From Sphingobacteriales bacterium (GTDB lineage Bacteria; Bacteroidota; Bacteroidia; Chitinophagales; Chitinophagaceae), in contig OMJB01000084.1 in assembly GCA_900299255.1 (NCBI GenBank), forward strand, positions 1 through 36,385: a DNA stretch of 36,385 bases, in the 5' to 3' direction. Made by a program: the position numbers and the translations under genes. Each line of letters starts with the position of its first letter. Positions within the stretch are counted from its first letter, which is position 1. A model generated the notes under the pieces. The model was not told where the DNA came from, did no database searches, and saw only the letters and a list, made by a program, of their open reading frames with translations. Shown here piece by piece: positions 8,641 to 15,740 of this stretch.

Positions 8641-10041
8641 TTATTTCTTTACTGCTGGTTTGGTTTCATTTTTACCCTTACCCTGTGCAGGCACCTTTTT
8701 GTCTGATTCTTTGCCTTGCTCTTCAGACTTGGGCAGGTAATACACCACCAGGCGATTCTCCTTGGTGAGGTATTTATTGGCCACTCTCTTTATATCCTCC
8801 CTGGTAACTTTTTTGTACCGGTCCAGTTCAGTATTGATCAGGTTGGCATTGCCCTGGAATGTATAGTAGGTAGCCAGGTTAGTAGCCACGCCTATATCCT
8901 TCTGGTTCTGCGAAACGAAATCGCTTTCGGCCTGATTCTGTAGCTTTTTATACTCCTCTTCTGTAATGCCGTTTGCTTTTACTTTGTCTATTTCAGTAAT
9001 CATGGCACTTTCCAGCTCCTCTGGTTTTACACCCATGTTGGCTATGCCCAGCATAATTGCCAGCCCCGGCTCTTCATTGCCCAGGTCAAATGCACCTGCC
9101 TGCACTGCTTTTTGCTGTTTGTCTACTATCTCTTTCTCAAAGCGGGAGCTCTTGCCCTGCGACAGCAACTGTGCCAGCAGCTGAACAGCATAGTAATCTT
9201 CTGTGCCCTGCTTAGGTGTGTGGTAAGCCAGTATTACTGCAGGCAGCTGCACATTGTCGTAGAAATTTACACGCTTCTCCTTGGTCTGCGCTGGTTCCAC
9301 CTCAGTAGGGCGGGGTATAGGTGCGGTACCCTTTGGTATTTCACCAAAATACTTGGTGATCAGCGTTTTTGAATTGGCTACATCAATATCGCCTGATATT
9401 ACCAGTACTGCATTGTTGGGCACATAGAATGTTTTATAAAAATTCATGAACTCCTGCAGGGTAGCCTGGTCTATGTACTGCTCCTTGCCTATAGGGCTCC
9501 AGCGATACGGATATTTTGTGTATGCGTTTTCGTAGATCACATTGATCAGCTGGCCGTAGGGCCTGTTGTCATAGCTCTGCTTCTTTTCTTCTTTTACTAC
9601 TTTGCGCTGAGTCTCCACGCCTATGTCATCAATCTTGGCATGTGCCATACGCTCTGATTCCATCCACAGGGCCAGCTCCAGCTGGTTAGAGGGCAGTATT
9701 TCAAAATAGAAGGTACGGTCCTGAGTGGTATTGGCATTCAGCTGGCCACCTGCCGACTGTATAAACTTCATGTACTCGCCGCGCTTGATATTGTCACTGC
9801 CTTCAAAAAGCAAATGCTCAAAGAAGTGCGCAAAACCCGTACGTTGCGGGTCTTCGTTCTTGGAGCCTACATGGTACATAACCGATACCGCAACTATGGG
9901 CGTAGAATGGTCTTCCTGTAATATTACATGCAGGCCATTGGGCATAGTATATTCTGAAAATTTGATGGTTGCCGCCGCTCTGTTTACACCCAGCCCTAAC
10001 AGGGGTGCCAGCAGCATTCCATATAATGTACTTCGTTTCAT
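8641..10041 (-). CDS. M16 zinc peptidase, catalytic subunit
   Basis: This is the catalytic partner of a two-gene periplasmic M16 peptidase. Counting from the ATG at 10041 (466 residues), the zinc motif is H72-F-F-E75-H76, and the third ligand is one of the glutamates in VVKEEKKQSYDNRPYG (about 151-152). The N-lobe opening FSEYTMPNGLHVILQEDHSTP is typical. The C-lobe segment SRFEKEIVDKQQKAVQAGAF lacks the usual Arg/Tyr pair, which the next gene supplies. The C-terminal tail is Lys-rich. I chose the ATG at 10041 because it gives a clean signal peptide (KRSTLYGMLLAPLLGLGV); a TTG at 10062 would put seven extra hydrophobic residues in front and overlap the -7 box. The gene is first in the operon, 61 bases ahead of the inactive subunit. 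Confidence 0.92.
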   Translation of the reverse strand: MKRSTLYGMLLAPLLGLGVNRAAATIKFSEYTMPNGLHVILQEDHSTPIVAVSVMYHVGSKNEDPQRTGFAHFFEHLLFEGSDNIKRGEYMKFIQSAGGQLNANTTQDRTFYFEILPSNQLELALWMESERMAHAKIDDIGVETQRKVVKEEKKQSYDNRPYGQLINVIYENAYTKYPYRWSPIGKEQYIDQATLQEFMNFYKTFYVPNNAVLVISGDIDVANSKTLITKYFGEIPKGTAPIPRPTEVEPAQTKEKRVNFYDNVQLPAVILAYHTPKQGTEDYYAVQLLAQLLSQGKSSRFEKEIVDKQQKAVQAGAFDLGNEEPGLAIMLGIANMGVKPEELESAMITEIDKVKANGITEEEYKKLQNQAESDFVSQNQKDIGVATNLATYYTFQGNANLINTELDRYKKVTREDIKRVANKYLTKENRLVVYYLPKSEEQGKESDKKVPAQGKGKNETKPAVKK

Positions 10042-10059
10042 AAAAAGTAAAATTTGCGG

Positions 10060-10067
10060 CAAAAGTA
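10060..10067 (-). promoter_or_regulatory. candidate -7 box of the M16 operon
   Basis: Read on the minus strand, TACTTTTG matches the Bacteroidota TAnnTTTG element exactly and ends 18 bases before the ATG at 10041, predicting a leader of about 12 bases. The -33 region at the usual spacing reads TTAG rather than TTTG, so the match is partial. Confidence 0.4.
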
Positions 10068-10150
10068 GTGTTTTGCGCCCCGAAAACTAAGGTTTTGGAA
10101 AAATTCCCCCGGGTGGGGGATTCATCTGGCAAGATCAATATCTTTAACTC

Positions 10151-10762
10151 ATGAACGAACAGTTGGCTGCCCAATTCGGGAATATTGACATTTACCTTTT
10201 TGACCAACTGCTCAAGGGCACTTTCGAGGGCTGCAGGAGTATAATAGATATAGGGTGCGGCAGCGGCAGAAACATTGTGTATTTTCTGCAGCAGGGGTAT
10301 GATGTGTATGGTATAGACCAGGATGCCGGGGCTGTGAGCAGGGTGCAGCAGCTGGCGGCAAAACTGGCTCCTGCCTTGCCTGCAGATAATTTCAGAGTGG
10401 CAGGGGTTGATGGCCTGCCTTTTGAATCCAGCACTTTTGACCTGGCAATCTGTAGTGCAGTACTCCACTTTGCGCGGGATACCCACCATTTTGAAGCCAT
10501 GCTGCAATCGGTTTGGCGGGTACTGAAGCCGGGAGGGTTTATGTTTGCCCGCCTGGCGTCTGATATTGGTATTGAAGCACTGGTGCGGCCCATAGGCAAC
10601 CACCGCTACCTGCTGCCCGACGGCTCAGAGCGGTACCTGGTGACAGAACAGGAACTGCTGCACTACACCCAAGCCCTGAACGGTGAACTGTTTGAGCCAC
10701 TGAAAACAACCAATGTGAGCAACCTGCGCGCCATGACTACGTGGTGCCTGCGCAAGAAATAG
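10151..10762 (+). CDS. class I SAM-dependent methyltransferase
   Basis: This 203-residue soluble enzyme has a Rossmann methyltransferase core. Motif I IIDIGCGSGRN (about residues 37-47) binds S-adenosylmethionine, YGIDQDAGAV contains the acidic motif II residue, GLPFESSTFDLAICSAVLHF carries motifs III-IV, and VWRVLKPGGFMFARL is the post-motif typical of the Methyltransf_11/25 families. No substrate domain is present, so the acceptor is unknown; small-molecule or TehB-like detoxification roles are possible. It is transcribed alone, divergent from the M16 operon. A 7-bp inverted repeat (10768-10774 with 10787-10793) follows the stop but has no T tract. Confidence 0.85.
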   Translation: MNEQLAAQFGNIDIYLFDQLLKGTFEGCRSIIDIGCGSGRNIVYFLQQGYDVYGIDQDAGAVSRVQQLAAKLAPALPADNFRVAGVDGLPFESSTFDLAICSAVLHFARDTHHFEAMLQSVWRVLKPGGFMFARLASDIGIEALVRPIGNHRYLLPDGSERYLVTEQELLHYTQALNGELFEPLKTTNVSNLRAMTTWCLRKK

Positions 10763-10847
10763 CCCGGGATGGCGATTTTTGCAGTACGCCATCTGGTAAC
10801 TTTAAGGAAGAAATTACCCGGTAACCAGGTTAATGAACAACAATTAT

Positions 10848-11327
10848 TTAAATGCCACTGCCGGTATTGTTACTGTGGCCGTAATTTTCCATCGGTATAT
10901 AATAGGAATCTCCATCCAGCACGCAGGAAAAGCTGTTGGTGCAGTTTTCTGCTTCGCCGGCCAGCGGGCCTCTGGTATGCGAGTAGTTGCCTGCGCTCAT
11001 GTTTTGCACCTTATGCTGGATACCGGATGGCAGGAAGGTAAATATGTAATCAAAATCGTACATCATCAGGAAATCAACAATGGCAAAACTGCTGTTCGGT
11101 TGTGCAACAATTGACGCATTGTTACTGGCGACAAAAGAGGAGAAATCACTCCCTCTGGTATAATTTTCAACAATGGCTGCCGTATCTCCGGTAAGTGAAT
11201 CGTAATTATAAATAAAAACTTCTGCATATTCTGGCGTATAACATGTCGCTTTACTACACGATGATGCAATAACGCAAGTGCATGCAAACAGCACCAATAA
11301 AATCGTTCTGTGTATTAAACCCTTCAT
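10848..11327 (-). CDS. small lipoprotein of unknown function, coupled to upstream lipoprotein
   Basis: I place the start at the ATG at 11327, giving 159 residues with a signal peptide and a lipobox ending A21-S-S-C24; a longer frame upstream would bury this signal. The mature part (CSKATCYTPEYAEVFIYNYD onward) has no family I recognise. It contains four further Cys (the CSKATC pair and a late NCTNSFSC pair), which could form disulfides in the periplasm, and has the look of a small beta protein. The ATG overlaps the stop of the preceding minus-strand lipoprotein gene as ATGA (11327-11324), so the two are probably translationally coupled and may act together at the outer membrane. Confidence 0.7.
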   Translation of the reverse strand: MKGLIHRTILLVLFACTCVIASSCSKATCYTPEYAEVFIYNYDSLTGDTAAIVENYTRGSDFSSFVASNNASIVAQPNSSFAIVDFLMMYDFDYIFTFLPSGIQHKVQNMSAGNYSHTRGPLAGEAENCTNSFSCVLDGDSYYIPMENYGHSNNTGSGI

Positions 11328-11536
11328 TTGGCAATCATTACCCAGCAAGTATCCAGATGATCTTGGGCACCAAGTGCATTGCATTCTGATTGGTAATCAG
11401 GATGGTTTCTGCTGAAATGAGTACCCAGATCGTATTCTTTATATACACCATTGCTATGGCAACTGCAACTGGCGCTCTGGCGGCAGGAGAGGGCCGACAG
11501 GCCGATAATGCAACTAAGAGTTAATATGGTTTTCAT
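11324..11536 (-). CDS. very small Cys-rich lipoprotein
   Basis: From the ATG at 11536 this is a 70-residue protein with a signal peptide (KTILTLSCIIGLSA) and lipobox A15-L-S-C18. The mature peptide of about 53 residues has four more Cys (24, 26, 52, 64), a CSC pair and the stretch VYKEYDLGTHFSRNHPDY. I recognise no family. The four Cys could form two disulfides or hold a cofactor, but the spacing does not match haem or zinc motifs. It overlaps the next lipoprotein gene by four bases. The upstream 170-base gap to the divergent gene at 11707 should contain both promoters. Confidence 0.6.
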   Translation of the reverse strand: MKTILTLSCIIGLSALSCRQSASCSCHSNGVYKEYDLGTHFSRNHPDYQSECNALGAQDHLDTCWVMIAK

Positions 11537-11706
11537 AATTAGTGTGTATGCATAAAATGAAGCAAAAATTGTACCAGATTTGATTTGTATCTGCGGTAGG
11601 TAAAATAGATATGTAACCCGGCAGGGGAGTAATTTATTGTGCAAAAGGGGAGTATACAGTTATTATTAATTTCTGAACATTTCGTAAGTTTATAAAAAAA
11701 AAGCCA

Positions 11707-11985
11707 ATGAACTCACTGATGCTGCTCTCTGATGCCGGTGCTTCCATGGGGGCCGGGGCAATTATGTTTATTGTACTGGGCGTTTTTGCCGCATTTCTGG
11801 CCGGGGTGTTTTTTGTGAGGTGGGTATTTGGTATAGATAAAATACTCAATGCCCTGAAACAGCAAAACGAACAATCTGCGCTGCAGATAGAACTGCTGAA
11901 AAAGATGCTGCACCACCACGGCGTATCTAACAACGAGATAGATGCCATAATGGAAAAAGGTAATAAAAGGAGAGGGTTGTTTTAA
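11707..11985 (+). CDS. small single-pass membrane protein
   Basis: This 92-residue protein has one strongly hydrophobic segment (about residues 15-40, GAGAIMFIVLGVFAAFLAGVFF), then a short amphipathic coiled-coil-like helix (ILNALKQQNEQSALQIELLKKML) and a basic tail (GNKRRGLF). The layout suggests a small membrane anchor or oligomerising accessory protein, but I recognise no family. The tail segment HHHGVSNNEIDAIM resembles a short helical hairpin. A TAAGTTTA sequence at 11685-11692 is a seven-of-eight -7 box candidate shortly before the start. Confidence 0.65.
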   Translation: MNSLMLLSDAGASMGAGAIMFIVLGVFAAFLAGVFFVRWVFGIDKILNALKQQNEQSALQIELLKKMLHHHGVSNNEIDAIMEKGNKRRGLF

Positions 11986-12057
11986 TTAAAATTCAGCCCT
12001 GAGCTGAGCAGCGATTTCTCAAATTAATCTTACGCATCTTGAACCGTCAATATATAT

Positions 12058-12789
12058 ATGAATAAATTAAACGATGGTAAGCACAACGGACAACCTAGAT
12101 GGAAATTATATAAAAATACCCGAAAAGGTAAAGTAAGTATTGATGGATTGAATTTATTTATTACTTTTTGGGGGATAGTAATATCAGCTATCCTTGCCTA
12201 TAATGCCAATAAGTTAAATTCCTCGATGTTGGATTTAGCTCGAGAACAGAAAAATTCTGCGATTAAAATTGAAAAATTTGAGCAGTTAATCAACAAAATT
12301 GATTCGATTGCGACGACAGTTAATGATCAGAAAACGATTTCAAATAATTCTAATAAAATGAAATTTATTTCTGCCATTTTTAAATTGGGTGCCGTTATTG
12401 GAGACAGTACTTATGCAATGGAACGCATTTTCTCAACTGATGGTGTAAGGTTATATGTTAACGAAGTCGCGCCGATACTTGAGAGTCAGTTAGACAATCC
12501 GTATTTGTCACAAGATTCTAATATGCTCAAAAAGTGGAATAGAGCCTTTCTAAATCTAATTATTGTGGGCGAAGGCCAAGCAATCTTATTGTCAGAAGAT
12601 GGTAAATTACTTCTCGAAGAAAATAGCAAAAAGTTCTTTATTTCTGAAAGAAATCCATCTCCAATTGACAAAATCTCCAAAACTAAAATGAGCAGATTTT
12701 TTTTTGATGCTTGGAAATGCGTAAATGAAGCGTACTTATATTGTGGGAGAAAACTGGAAAATGACATAAATATAATTACAAAACCATAA
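12058..12789 (+). CDS. AT-rich orphan membrane-anchored protein
   Basis: I do not recognise this 243-residue protein. It has a basic N-terminus, one membrane segment (about residues 29-48, LNLFITFWGIVISAILAYNA), a coiled-coil-like region (about 49-95, with NKLNSSMLDLAREQKNSAIK), then a soluble helical part. The base composition is clearly more AT-rich than its neighbours and codon use leans to A/T-ending codons (many AAA, AAT, ATT). That is typical of recently acquired genes. The coiled coil after a membrane helix resembles small defence- or phage-associated membrane proteins, but no diagnostic motif is present. A decayed gene fragment lies directly after it on the other strand. Confidence 0.65.
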   Translation: MNKLNDGKHNGQPRWKLYKNTRKGKVSIDGLNLFITFWGIVISAILAYNANKLNSSMLDLAREQKNSAIKIEKFEQLINKIDSIATTVNDQKTISNNSNKMKFISAIFKLGAVIGDSTYAMERIFSTDGVRLYVNEVAPILESQLDNPYLSQDSNMLKKWNRAFLNLIIVGEGQAILLSEDGKLLLEENSKKFFISERNPSPIDKISKTKMSRFFFDAWKCVNEAYLYCGRKLENDINIITKP

Positions 12790-13001
12790 TATTTCCATTC
12801 CGTAACTGAAAGAGGCAACTCCAGGGCAAAGTTGATAAGGATTATCAGTTTCAACAGTTTGGGGGTCGAGAGGCCCATTTGGTAGCTGGCATATTCGGGC
12901 TGGCTGAGCTAGGCCAGGAATTTATCGGTCCTGCGCAAAAGGGCTAGTTTGCGTTGCTCGGCAATCGGGGTTTGTTCAGAGATATCGGGATAGTTAAACA
13001 C
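12790..13001 (-). pseudogene. decayed gene remnant with in-frame stop
   Basis: Reading the minus strand from a GTG at 13001 gives 30 protein-like codons (FNYPDISEQTPIAEQRKLAL, then LRRTDKFLA), an in-frame TAG at 12911-12909, and then more protein-like sequence in the same frame (LSQPEYASYQMGLSTPKLLK and on). The frame then runs antisense into the neighbouring gene, where it stops making sense. The segment is richer in G and C than the gene beside it. It looks like the surviving start of a lost gene, cut by the arrival of the AT-rich gene at 12058-12789. I do not recognise the family, and the call rests only on the protein-like reading. Confidence 0.35.
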
Positions 13002-13039
13002 GGTTGTAAGAGTTGATTATTACTCTTGCCCAAGGGCAG

Positions 13040-13169
13040 ATTCTACTTAACAATTAATATATTATAGAACAGTTGGTTCACATTACACAAAAGTAATCAG
13101 GATAACTCATTGATGGCTAATTTCCGCTGTACCTTTTTGTTCTATAATTTACATTATGTTAAGTAGAAC
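13040..13169. repeat. 31-nt imperfect inverted repeats about 70 bp apart (MITE-like or double operator)
   Basis: Bases 13040-13070 and the reverse complement of 13139-13169 agree at 24 of 31 positions, including 12 in a row (TTCTACTTAACA) and 10 in a row (ATTATAGAAC). Each arm also begins or ends with GTTCTA/TAGAAC-type ends. Together they frame a 130-bp block. That is the shape of a small non-autonomous mobile element, though I see no clear target-site duplication and no transposase in the window. Alternatively the arms are paired binding sites. Confidence 0.5.
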
Positions 13170-13347
13170 TATAGAAAAGAACTCCACCGGCATCACTTCA
13201 TTATTCACCTATCAGCAGAAATACGGGAAGCAATTACTGAACTATCAGGATGGTTGGATACTATGTGGTTTGTCAGCTACCCTGTTGTTGGTTGCAACCG
13301 GATTTAGCAACCGTGTGCGGGAGCCTTTGTGTACACGCAAAAAATAA
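13156..13347 (+). CDS. doubtful small ORF
   Basis: This 63-codon frame has one hydrophobic stretch (WILCGLSATLLLVATGF) and a basic end (NRVREPLCTRKK). Its ATG lies inside the right arm of the 31-nt inverted repeat, and its stop codon overlaps the minus-strand terminator hairpin at 13346-13367. I see no promoter box at normal distance and no family. It may be chance coding over a non-coding stretch, or the tail of a lost gene. Confidence 0.2.
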   Translation: MLSRTIEKNSTGITSLFTYQQKYGKQLLNYQDGWILCGLSATLLLVATGFSNRVREPLCTRKK

Positions 13348-13367
13348 GCGCGGTGGAAACCGCGCTT
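13338..13367 (-). terminator. intrinsic terminator on the minus strand
   Basis: AAGCGCGGT (13346-13354) and ACCGCGCTT (13359-13367) form a 9-bp GC-rich stem with a four-base loop. On the minus strand the stem is followed by A and six T's (13345-13339); on the plus strand it is followed by CATTTA with no T tract. The signal therefore ends a leftward transcript. No leftward protein gene lies upstream of it, which points to a short non-coding transcript. Confidence 0.8.
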
Positions 13368-13432
13368 CATTTACTACACATTTTACTATTCAATTTTTTG
13401 CAACTAAACCCAAAAACAGCATTTTTACTTAA
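13339..13432 (-). ncRNA. predicted small RNA of about 94 nt
   Basis: A minus-strand promoter-like pair (ATTG around 13471-13468, 21 bases, TATCTTTG at 13446-13439) and the intrinsic terminator at 13367-13339 define a transcript starting near 13432 with no long reading frame. The interior is AU-rich and mostly unpaired before the terminal hairpin. It lacks the GGAAGGAAGCAG-type SRP RNA loop and any closing stem like that of 6S RNA, so I cannot assign a known family. It contains a possible 10-codon peptide (MLFLGLVAKN) beginning about 17 bases into the transcript. A palindrome overlapping the -33 region suggests regulated expression. The existence of the RNA is inferred from signals only. Confidence 0.5.
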
Positions 13433-13438
13433 CCGGAA

Positions 13439-13484
13439 CAAAGATACTATGCCGGCACAGCCCATAGCAATGACGTATGTCATT
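13439..13484 (-). promoter_or_regulatory. promoter and operator-like palindrome of the predicted small RNA
   Basis: The minus strand carries an exact -7 box, TATCTTTG (13446-13439), with ATTG 21 bases upstream. AATGAC (13469-13474) and GTCATT (13479-13484) form a perfect inverted repeat around GTAT that overlaps and flanks the -33 element. Its centre is about 44 bases before the predicted start, close to the class II activator position of Crp/Fnr-type regulators. The ATGAC-N4-GTCAT core is the same as at 5697-5710. Confidence 0.45.
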
Positions 13485-13626
13485 CCGCCCCCTGATTGTC
13501 GTCAGTAACTCAGTAATTACAGGTGCCCCCATTTTAAAAATCCGGCCACTGCCCTTTCATATATGAATTTCAAGAAAGCAGGTATTTTGCCGTTTTTTTG
13601 TACATTTATTGAAATAACAGCGCATT

Positions 13627-15507
13627 ATGAGGCAATTTTTACTGGTTTTATGCATTTTTTCTGCTCCCCTCATGCTCAGGGCCCAGGATCCGGCCACCGA
13701 TTCGGCCTGGTTTGTAACCCACTATACCAAGCAGGAAGTTAGTATACCCATGCGCGATGGTAAGCGGCTGTTTACCACCATTTATGCCCCGGTTACAGCC
13801 GGCAGGCACCCCATACTGCTTACCCGTACGCCCTATTCGTGTGCGCCATACGGAAAACAATTTGCCCGGTACTGGACCACCCCGCGTATGCGCTATGCCA
13901 GAGACTACTATATATTCGTAACTCAGGATGTGCGGGGCTGCTTTATGAGCGAGGGCGATTTTATGGACGTTCGGCCATATATACCCAATAAGAAAGGCCT
14001 GGAAACCGACGAGTCGACCGACACCTACGATGCGATAGACTGGCTGGTAAAGAATGTAAAGAACAATAATGGTAAAGTGGCCGTATATGGTATATCCTAT
14101 CCGGGGTTTTACTCAACCATGGCTGCCCTGAGCCACCACCCGGCACTGAAGGCGGTAAGCCCTCAGGCACCGGTTACCGAGTGGTTTCTGGGCGACGATT
14201 TTCACCACAACGGCGCTTTTATGATGATGGATGCGTTTAGTTTTTACAGTGGTTTTGGTAAAACACGCCGCTATCCTACAACATCGTTTAGAAATGGTTA
14301 TCAATTCAATACAAAAGATAACTACGATTTTTATTTAAGCAAAGGGCCGCTGAAAAACCTTACCGCACTACTGGGAGATTCTATCAGTTTCTGGAACGAG
14401 CTTGTGCAGCACCCCAATTATGATCAGTGGTGGAAAAACCGCAATACAAGGAACTTTGTGCAGTACATACCCTCCTCTGTGCCTACGCTGGTGGTAGGTA
14501 GCCTGTTTGATGCCGAAGACTGCTACGGTGCCTGGAACCTGTATAAGGCTATTGAAAACAAAGCGGCCAACAACAACCGGCTGGTGATGGGGCCATGGAG
14601 CCACGGCGGCTGGAGCCGGGGAACCGGAGAGTATCTGGGCAATGTGCGGTTTGGGTCAAAAACAGCCGAATGGTACCAGATAAATATTGAAAAACCGTTT
14701 ATGGATTATTATCTAAACGGAAAAGCAGCTCCCAAAAATATTAAAGAAGCCAACATATTCTTTACCGGTGCCAACAAATGGCGCACTTTTAATAAGTGGC
14801 CGCCAGTAAACAAAGAAGGAAAATCGGTATACCTGCATGGCGATGGCACCCTGGCATGGGAGCGCCCCAGTGCTCAGGACGAAAACAAATTTAAAAAATA
14901 CACCAGCGATCCTGCTAAACCGGTTCCCTATACTGAGGACGTGCATCTGCACCGAACTGCCGAATATATGGATGATGACCAGCGGTTTGCCGCCCGCCGA
15001 CCCGATGTACTGGTATTTAAAACCGAGCCCCTGCAGTCAGATGTTACACTGGCCGGCCCGGTGGTTGCTGAATTATTCACCTCAATCTCTACTACAGATG
15101 CTGATTTTGTGGTAAAACTCATTGATGTTTTTCCTGATAACTTCAGTTATACTGATACCTCCATGCACGGAAATGGCAAAGACTACCCTATGGGCGGCTA
15201 CCAGATGCTGGTGCGCGGCGAGATCATGCGTGGCAGATACCGAAACAGCTTTGAACAGCCGGAGGCTTTTGAACCTTACAAAATCACCGAGGTAAGCTAT
15301 AAACTGCCCGATGTGGCACATGTGTTTCAGAAAGGCCACCGAATAATGGTGCAGGTTCAGAGTTCGTGGTTCCCGCTGGCCGACAGAAACCCGCAGCAGT
15401 TTGTAGATATCTACCAATGCTCAGAAAGTGATTTTGTACCCTCTGAGATCAAAATTTACACCAGCAGCGCCTATCCGTCCAGAATTATATTGCCTGTACT
15501 AAGATAA
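13627..15507 (+). CDS. secreted CocE/NonD (S15-type) serine hydrolase
   Basis: This 626-residue alpha/beta-hydrolase of the X-Pro dipeptidyl-peptidase S15 / alpha-amino-acid ester hydrolase group has a signal peptide (MRQFLLVLCIFSAPLMLRAQ). The catalytic domain opens with VSIPMRDGKRLFTTIYAP; the nucleophile is Ser157 in GISYPG, the likely acid Asp295 in GSLFDAEDCYGAW, and the His is His326 in MGPWSHGGW. The oxyanion-side motif QDVRGCFMSEGDF and the helical cap (about 185-270) are present. From about 380 to the end is the jelly-roll C-terminal domain of the family. Members cleave N-terminal dipeptides or transfer and hydrolyse acyl groups of amino-acid esters and beta-lactams; the substrate cannot be fixed here, though the secreted form and FDAEDCYGAW context resemble the ester hydrolase/acylase branch. 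It is transcribed alone. Confidence 0.92.
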   Translation: MRQFLLVLCIFSAPLMLRAQDPATDSAWFVTHYTKQEVSIPMRDGKRLFTTIYAPVTAGRHPILLTRTPYSCAPYGKQFARYWTTPRMRYARDYYIFVTQDVRGCFMSEGDFMDVRPYIPNKKGLETDESTDTYDAIDWLVKNVKNNNGKVAVYGISYPGFYSTMAALSHHPALKAVSPQAPVTEWFLGDDFHHNGAFMMMDAFSFYSGFGKTRRYPTTSFRNGYQFNTKDNYDFYLSKGPLKNLTALLGDSISFWNELVQHPNYDQWWKNRNTRNFVQYIPSSVPTLVVGSLFDAEDCYGAWNLYKAIENKAANNNRLVMGPWSHGGWSRGTGEYLGNVRFGSKTAEWYQINIEKPFMDYYLNGKAAPKNIKEANIFFTGANKWRTFNKWPPVNKEGKSVYLHGDGTLAWERPSAQDENKFKKYTSDPAKPVPYTEDVHLHRTAEYMDDDQRFAARRPDVLVFKTEPLQSDVTLAGPVVAELFTSISTTDADFVVKLIDVFPDNFSYTDTSMHGNGKDYPMGGYQMLVRGEIMRGRYRNSFEQPEAFEPYKITEVSYKLPDVAHVFQKGHRIMVQVQSSWFPLADRNPQQFVDIYQCSESDFVPSEIKIYTSSAYPSRIILPVLR

Positions 15508-15662
15508 GATTTTGTTTACAACAAAATACTGATAATCATTGTTTTATTGAAATTAACGAAAGCAGTAGTTTATTGTAATTACTGACTGAATAAATGGCTT
15601 AACCAAGGCGCGCAAATCAAATTTTAGGCCGCTAAGCCAACCAGCATTAGTTGCCGGTAAGT

Positions 15663-15701
15663 TAAATTGATATTTTAGTTAAATAACTGAATATCAATTT
15701 A
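15663..15701. terminator. long AT-rich hairpin between convergent genes
   Basis: TAAATTGATATT (15663-15674) pairs perfectly with AATATCAATTTA (15690-15701), and an inner AGTT/AACT pair extends the stem across a small internal loop. It lies between the convergent hydrolase gene and a lipoprotein gene. There is no real T tract, so a role in termination or 3'-end stability is a guess from its position. Confidence 0.4.
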
Positions 15702-15740
15702 TTGCTTCTACTTACTAAAGCAATAGTTGATACCATCTTA

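Noticed and set aside
10042-10062. TTG at 10062 as start of the catalytic M16 subunit
   Set aside because: It would add seven residues before a natural signal peptide and overlaps the predicted -7 box; the ATG at 10041 is preferred.
10105-10120. TCCCCC-GGGT-GGGGGA hairpin between divergent genes
   Set aside because: Six-bp stem with a GGGT loop and no T tract, located between two divergent promoters; a terminator makes no sense there.
9818-10603. 261-codon minus-strand frame over the M16/methyltransferase junction
   Set aside because: It runs antisense through the methyltransferase and across the divergent promoters; the other frames carry the conserved motifs.
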